Shown here in pieces: positions 60,064 to 64,000 of a stretch of 64,000 nt of DNA. The notes below the pieces were generated by a model. That model was given only the letters and a program-made list of their open reading frames with translations. It was not told the origin of the DNA and made no database searches. The DNA is from Streptomyces sp. WAC 01529 (GTDB lineage: Bacteria; Actinomycetota; Actinomycetes; Streptomycetales; Streptomycetaceae). Both the position numbers and the translations under genes were made by a program. Within the stretch, counting starts at the first letter, position 1; each line of letters starts with the position of its first letter. Location: contig NZ_CP029617.1 in the NCBI RefSeq assembly GCF_003945545.1, forward strand, positions 930,001-994,000, written 5' to 3'.

Positions 60064-61008
60064 ATGAGCTCCCCCACTGGGCCCGCATCCGGCCTGCCCG
60101 TACGAATGCCGCGCCCCCGTCAGCCGGGCCGGCACCGCCGTCCGGAGCCCGTCGCGGCTCCTGAGGGCGCGCCCGCACTGGTTCTCGCCGTGCCGGGCGC
60201 CCCCAGCACCACCACGCGCAGCCTCGCCGAGGAAGTCGTGAGCATCGCCCGCTCCGAGCTGCCCGGCCTCGACGCCAGAATCGGTTACGTCGACGGTGCG
60301 GAGGACGCCACCGTCACGTCCTTCCCCGAGTTCCCCTCGCTCAGCTCCGTGCTCGCGCACGCGAGCGCCGAGCGCGCCGCCCGCGTCGAGCGTGCCCGCG
60401 CCGCCGGTGCCGAGGTGGCCGAGCCCGACGGTCCCGTCGCCGTGGTCGTGCCGCTGCTCGCGGGCCCCGACAGCGCGCTGATGCGCCGCATCCGGCAGGC
60501 CGTCGTGGAGAGCCGCGCCGCCGCCGAGCTGACCGATGTGCTCGGCCCGCACCCGCTGCTCGCCGAGGCCCTGCACGTGCGCCTCTCGGAGGCCGGGCTC
60601 GCCCGCGCCGACCGCGCCCGCCTGTTCACCGTGGCCACCGCGGCGGACGGCATCGTCCTCGCCACGGTCGGCGGCGAGGAGGCGGTGCAGGCCGCCGGGA
60701 TCACCGGCATGCTGCTCGCCGCGCGTCTCGCGGTGCCGGTGATGGCCGCCGCGCTCGACGAGGAGGGCGCCATCGCGGCCACCGCCGAGCAGCTGCGCGG
60801 TTCGGGCTCGGCCCAGCTGGCGCTCGCCCCGTACCTGATCGGCCCCGAGCTCGACGCGGGTCTGCTCGACGCGGCCGCGAAGGAGGCGGGCTGCTCGGTC
60901 GCCGAGCCGCTCGGCCCCTACCCGGCGATCGGCAAGCTGGCGCTCTCCAAGTACACGACGACGCTCGGCATCACCCCGCAGCAGCCCTCGGGCGCGCCGG
61001 TGCACTGA
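60064..61008 (+). CDS. CbiX/sirohydrochlorin-chelatase-like protein lacking usual metal histidines
   Basis: A 314-residue two-module protein with the CbiX/SirB fold. In active chelatases the first strand ends in a His-Gly motif; here it reads LAVPGAPSTTT without a His. The second site, usually a His after VPLLL, reads VVPLLAGPDSALMRR, also without a His. Residues 1-38 form a basic Pro/Arg-rich extension. It may be a divergent chelatase or a binding protein. An 11-bp hairpin follows the stop. The ATG has no clear ribosome site. Confidence 0.75.
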   Translation: MSSPTGPASGLPVRMPRPRQPGRHRRPEPVAAPEGAPALVLAVPGAPSTTTRSLAEEVVSIARSELPGLDARIGYVDGAEDATVTSFPEFPSLSSVLAHASAERAARVERARAAGAEVAEPDGPVAVVVPLLAGPDSALMRRIRQAVVESRAAAELTDVLGPHPLLAEALHVRLSEAGLARADRARLFTVATAADGIVLATVGGEEAVQAAGITGMLLAARLAVPVMAAALDEEGAIAATAEQLRGSGSAQLALAPYLIGPELDAGLLDAAAKEAGCSVAEPLGPYPAIGKLALSKYTTTLGITPQQPSGAPVH

Positions 61009-61032
61009 GCCGTTTTTCGTCCGTACGCCGAT

Positions 61033-61060
61033 GGGCCCGCCCCGATGTGGGGGCGGGCCC
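61033..61060. terminator. Bidirectional hairpin terminator between CbiX-like and lactonase genes
   Basis: GGGCCCGCCCC (61033-61043) and GGGGCGGGCCC (61050-61060) form a perfect 11-bp stem with a 6-base loop, set between two convergent genes (stops at 61008 and 61104). A short TTTTT at 61011-61015 lies before the stem. It can end transcripts from both sides. Confidence 0.8.
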
Positions 61061-61103
61061 GTTCGCGTACGTACCGTCCGCGTACGCGGCCGTGGGGGCC
61101 GCC

Positions 61104-62141
61104 TCAGTTGAAGATCACGCAGGAGGCGGCCGGTGCCTTGATCGAGCCGGACCTGCGCGGGATCCCCGTGCCGTGGTCGATCGTGAACCAGGTGACGTCG
61201 CCGGAGCGCTCATTGGCGGCGTACAGATGGCGCCCTGACGGATCGATGGCCAGGTCACGCGGCCAGTGCCCGCCGCACGGCACCGTGGCCGCCAGCCGCG
61301 GCGCCTCGCCCGCCTCGTCGAGCGCGAGGACCGAGATGACGTCCGCGCCGCGCGTGGCGGCCCACAGGAACCGCCCGTCGGGCGCCACGACGACCTCCGA
61401 GGGGAAGACGTCGCCGTCCGGGGCGTCGGCGAGGACCGCGACCTCGCTGAGCGGCTTGAGCGTGCCCTCGTCGGCGTCCCAGGCGCAGACGGTGAGTGTG
61501 GGGGTCAGCTCGTTGAGGACGTACGCGCGGTCGCCGCGCGGGTGGAAGGCCAGGTGACGCGGCCCGGAGCCGGGGCGCAGCGCCACCTCGCGGTGGAGCG
61601 TGAGCCCGCCCTCCCCGAGCACGCACACGCGCACGGAGTCCGTGCCGAGGTCCACGCTGACGGCCCAGCGGCCGCTCGGGTCCGCCACCACCTGGTGGGC
61701 GTGGGGGCCCTGCTGGCGCTGCGGGTGCGGTCCGGAGCCCGTGTGCCGCAGCTCGCCCGCCGGGGCGGCAAGGGTGCCGTCGGCGCGCAGCGGGACGGCG
61801 GTGACGCTGCCCGAGCGGTAGTTGGCGGTGAGGACGTGGCCGTCGTGGAGGGCGAGGTGGGTGGGTGCCGAGCCGACCGGCACGGGGCGGCCGGCGAGTT
61901 TCGGCTTGTCCCCTTCGAGCCGGTACGCGGCGAGGGCGCCGTCCGAGGTCTCGCTGACCGCGTAGAGCGTGTCGCCGGTGGGCGCCAGGGCGAGGTAGGA
62001 CGGGTCGGCGACCGCGTCCGTGGCGCCGAGGACGGTGAGCGCGCCGGTGTCCTCGTCGACGGCCGCGGTGAGGACACCGAGGCCCCCGGCGGCGGTGAAG
62101 GATCCGATGTACGCCCGTCCGGCGCGGTTGCCGTCGCCCAC
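61104..62141 (-). CDS. Lactonase family protein (6-phosphogluconolactonase-type beta-propeller)
   Basis: A 345-residue seven-bladed propeller. AYIGSFTAAGGLGVLTAAVD at the start, APTHLALHDGHVLTANYRSG, GPHAHQVVADPSGRWAVSVD, PRHLAFHPRGDRAYVLNE and HLYAANERSGDVTWF are typical of the YkgB/6-phosphogluconolactonase-like family. No signal peptide is seen. It should hydrolyse 6-phosphogluconolactone or another lactone. The GTG at 62141 has GAGGGG six bases upstream. A DasR-like site lies about 70 bases before it. Confidence 0.9.
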   Translation of the reverse strand: MGDGNRAGRAYIGSFTAAGGLGVLTAAVDEDTGALTVLGATDAVADPSYLALAPTGDTLYAVSETSDGALAAYRLEGDKPKLAGRPVPVGSAPTHLALHDGHVLTANYRSGSVTAVPLRADGTLAAPAGELRHTGSGPHPQRQQGPHAHQVVADPSGRWAVSVDLGTDSVRVCVLGEGGLTLHREVALRPGSGPRHLAFHPRGDRAYVLNELTPTLTVCAWDADEGTLKPLSEVAVLADAPDGDVFPSEVVVAPDGRFLWAATRGADVISVLALDEAGEAPRLAATVPCGGHWPRDLAIDPSGRHLYAANERSGDVTWFTIDHGTGIPRRSGSIKAPAASCVIFN

Positions 62142-62205
62142 TGCTGTCCCCTCTCGACCGGAGCGGCGCGTCCGTGGCGGCGCTCGTGCGGCCGACGCTA
62201 GCAGG

Positions 62206-62217
62206 GGGTCTAGACCA
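62206..62217. promoter_or_regulatory. DasR-like operator (dre-type) before the lactonase gene
   Basis: GGGTCTAGACCA differs in one base from the DasR core TGGTCTAGACCA; its central GGTCTAGACC is a perfect palindrome. It lies 65-76 bases upstream of the minus-strand lactonase start. DasR controls N-acetylglucosamine use in streptomycetes. The GlcNAc-kinase-like gene is 2 kb away, but has no such site in front of it. Confidence 0.55.
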
Positions 62218-62370
62218 AGCGCGGGTGGCGGGCGCCGGGCGTACCGGCCGGGGCCGCCGTGTCGCGGGGCACGCGGGCGTGGAGCAGTCGTGTCACAGGT
62301 CACGCGGGAGAGGGGCGGCCGGTCGGAACAATCGGGTCCGGTCGGCCGTTCCTACAGGTGTGGCTGCGGA

Positions 62371-62520
62371 GGGGACAGTGTCCCCGGGCCTCACCTATAG
62401 CCCATGGGGACGATCGTTCGGCTGAAGCCCCATGGAGCCTTTCGCCGAGAGGCGACCGCCCTCCGCGTGCCGCCTTCGACGACCCCGGCTGGTCTCCCCC
62501 GTCCAGCCGGGGTCTTCTCA
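62371..62520 (+). ncRNA. Candidate structured non-coding RNA
   Basis: Four consecutive hairpins are visible. GGGGAC-AGT-GTCCCC is at 62371-62385. CCATGGGG (62402-62409) pairs with CCCCATGG (62428-62435). TCGCC-GAGA-GGCGA at 62442-62455 has a GNRA tetraloop. GACCCCGGCTGG (62481-62492) pairs with CCAGCCGGGGTC (62503-62514) over a C-rich loop and is followed by TTCTCAT, like a terminator. No coding frame explains this. GGAAC-N18-GTT at 62325-62350 could be an ECF-type promoter. Plus-strand reading is inferred from the terminator-like end; it sits between two minus-strand genes. Confidence 0.5.
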
Positions 62521-62547
62521 TGTCCCGGCGCACTCGCCGGGTGGCGC

Positions 62548-64000
62548 TCAGGCCCCGATCAGCGGGGTGCGGGTCGGGCTGTGCAGGGGGTCGGCCAGCT
62601 CCGCGAGGGCCTTTTCCAGGCCGTGCAGATGGGCGAGCGCGGGCTCGACCACGGCGCCCTGCGGCACGGCGGCGGGCCGCACCTCCCGGCCGCGGGCGCC
62701 CTGTGCCGGGGCCGTCAGCGCCTCCACCGCGACCTCCACACGCCAGCAGGCGGCGGCGAGCCGGTCGTCGTGGGACGCCTCGGGGTCCGCGGCGATGGAG
62801 GCGAGGCCGCGGACCTGGCGGGCGCAGTCGTCGAGGAGCAGGAGCACCTGGCGTGCCCGTTCCTTGCGGGCGCGCAGCGGGCTGAGCGGGTGGACGAGCG
62901 GGGCGAGGGAGAGCCGTACCTTCCCCAGGAGCTGTTCCAGTTCGGCGACGCGGGGCGCGGGGTCGGCCGTCTCGGAGCCCGCGAGGCGAGCGGCCGCCTC
63001 CGCCGTGCAGGTGTGCACGCACCGCAGGGCGCGCTGGATCCAGGCGTTGGTGGTGGCGTGGGTGGTGACGGGCAGGACGAGCAGGACGGCGAGCGCGGCG
63101 CCGAGCGCCCCGACGCCGGTCTCGGCGACGCGCAGGGCGAGCAGGGCCGGGTTGAGGACGCCCAGGAGGCCGTAGAGGACCCCGGCCATCACCGTGACGG
63201 CGAGCATCATCCACGTGTAGGAGACGGCTGCCGTGTAGAAGATCCCGAAGACGCTGATCGCGACGATGATCGCCGAGGGCACGGGCGCGCCGTGCAGCGG
63301 GACGGCGACGACGAGGCCGAGGGCGATGCCGATCACGGTGCCGAGCACCCTGCGGAAGCCGCGGACCAGGGTCTCGCCGCTGGACGCGGTGTTCACGAAG
63401 ACCCACCAGGTGGCGCCGACGGCCCAGTACCACCGCTCGTCGGAGAGCACCTGCCCCACGGCGAGCGCGAAGGCGCCGCCGGTGACGGCCTGGATCGCCT
63501 GGCGCGTGGTGGTGCGGGCGAGGCCGGTGCCGGCGGGCGCGGCGGGGATGACGGGGGGCGGCAGCCGGCGCTCGTAGCACCAGGCGGCGAACCGCACGGC
63601 CGAGGAGGCGCACAGCGACAGCAGGACGGCGGCGTACAGCTCGGGGAGCTGCGCGGGGACCGTGTGCAGGAACTGCGTGGCGAAGAACATCATGAACGCG
63701 AAGACGCCCAGCGAGTGCCCGCGCGGGCCCCACCGCCGCGCGTAGACCCCGGCGCCCATCACGGCGAGGAAGGCGACGTCGCGTGCGACGGGCACGTCGT
63801 GCAGCCCGGCGGCGAGAGCGAGAACCGGAAAGCCGACGACCGGGAGCAGGGCGGTGGTGGCCGCCTGGGCGCGTACGGTCGAGTCGGTCACGGTGAAGAG
63901 GGCGAGCAGCGCGGCGAGCCCGCCGGTGATCGCCGCCACCAGCGAATGCCCGGCCAGGCCGCACACCGCTACGGCCAGCGCGATGCCGAGGACGGCCCGC
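62548..64000 (-). CDS. FUSC-family membrane protein (N-terminus beyond window)
   Basis: At least 484 residues are in the window, and the frame stays open through the right edge (beyond the GTG at 63966 the codons read RAVLGIALAVA), so the real start lies outside. Two membrane blocks are visible, each of several spans. The second has WYWAVGATWWVFVNTASSGE and VRGFRRVLGTVIGIALGLVV, which match the second FUSC domain. A helical cytosolic C-terminus ends the protein. Efflux of aromatic or other toxic acids is likely. It is only distantly similar to the FUSC protein at 35945-37717. Confidence 0.85.
   Translation of the reverse strand, partial: RAVLGIALAVAVCGLAGHSLVAAITGGLAALLALFTVTDSTVRAQAATTALLPVVGFPVLALAAGLHDVPVARDVAFLAVMGAGVYARRWGPRGHSLGVFAFMMFFATQFLHTVPAQLPELYAAVLLSLCASSAVRFAAWCYERRLPPPVIPAAPAGTGLARTTTRQAIQAVTGGAFALAVGQVLSDERWYWAVGATWWVFVNTASSGETLVRGFRRVLGTVIGIALGLVVAVPLHGAPVPSAIIVAISVFGIFYTAAVSYTWMMLAVTVMAGVLYGLLGVLNPALLALRVAETGVGALGAALAVLLVLPVTTHATTNAWIQRALRCVHTCTAEAAARLAGSETADPAPRVAELEQLLGKVRLSLAPLVHPLSPLRARKERARQVLLLLDDCARQVRGLASIAADPEASHDDRLAAACWRVEVAVEALTAPAQGARGREVRPAAVPQGAVVEPALAHLHGLEKALAELADPLHSPTRTPLIGA

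Larger units (their letters stand above)
62142..62547. other. 406-base gap between lactonase and FUSC genes
   Basis: No protein-coding gene is supported here. It holds the lactonase ribosome site, a DasR-like palindrome at 62206-62217, a possible ECF-type promoter (62325-62350) and the structured RNA candidate at 62371-62520. The last hairpin could also end the FUSC transcript on the minus strand. Confidence 0.7.

Noticed and set aside
62402..62455. Hairpin series as a riboswitch of the FUSC or lactonase gene
   Set aside because: Both genes are on the minus strand; the structure is downstream of FUSC and, for the lactonase, upstream of its likely promoter, so it cannot be a 5' leader of either in the expected way.
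1..64000. CRISPR arrays, tRNA or rRNA genes, insertion sequences, prophage or integrase genes
   Set aside because: None was seen; tandem repeats present have no spacers, and no transposase, integrase or phage structural family was recognised.

Overview
The window looks like a piece of an actinomycete chromosome, most likely Streptomyces. Overall G+C is very high, third codon positions are almost always G or C, GTG and TTG starts are frequent, genes are often joined by 4-base ATGA/GTGA overlaps, and the families present (stressosome and SpoIIE phosphatases, MmyB-type XRE, DUF3311, DUF5134, FUSC, ROK, M81) are typical of that genus. I see no rRNA, tRNA, insertion sequence, integrase, prophage or CRISPR array. 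The gene set reads as ordinary accessory or arm-proximal chromosome.

Left part (1-6.9 kb) is stress signalling. The edge holds the first 60 codons of a probable PP2C phosphatase, divergent from a MarR regulator. Next comes a tight five-gene stressosome operon: RsbR-like, RsbS-like, RsbT-like, an RsbT/RsbX-like fusion and an RsbU-like phosphatase. A nitrobindin, a hemerythrin-like protein and a single STAS antagonist follow. From 7.2 to 14.3 kb there is a large NACHT-LRR protein (NLR-like), then a STAND-type ATPase with an unusual Gly/Pro/Ala linker, directly coupled to a membrane-tethered periplasmic-binding-protein-like receptor. This is the least understood block. An ABC-F ribosome-protection ATPase follows, preceded by a promoter, a 14-codon leader ORF and hairpins that look like translational attenuation.

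The middle (16.4-26.7 kb) holds a fused dihydroxyacetone kinase, an MmyB-type regulator, a 2OG-Fe dioxygenase, and two divergent PAP2-diacylglycerol-kinase paralogues of which one has lost its PAP2 catalytic residues. It also holds a GDPD phosphodiesterase, a GNAT, a VOC protein and a type II NADH dehydrogenase with a Rex/Crp-like operator. From 26.7 to 35.4 kb a FadR-type regulator with a palindromic operator faces a leftward catabolic cluster: M20 amidohydrolase, aldehyde dehydrogenase, SDR, DUF3311 plus sodium symporter, and penicillin-acylase-family amidase. This suggests import and hydrolysis of an unknown amide.

The right part (35.4-64 kb) contains a FUSC exporter-MarR pair with a clear operator, small membrane and HAD proteins, an M56 peptidase and a PAP2 phosphatase. 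A TetR regulator next to a FprA-type ferredoxin reductase and an ArsR regulator facing an Old Yellow Enzyme follow. Then come an exported PheC-like protein and a ROK regulator plus M81 peptidase facing a dipeptide-type ABC transporter (binding protein, two permeases, fused double ATPase) that runs into homocysteine methyltransferase. The end holds a BNR-repeat protein, uracil-DNA glycosylase, a GlcNAc-kinase-like protein, a CbiX-like protein lacking the usual histidines, a lactonase with a DasR-like site, a candidate structured RNA, and a second FUSC gene cut by the window edge. Short tandem repeats occur at several gene junctions.
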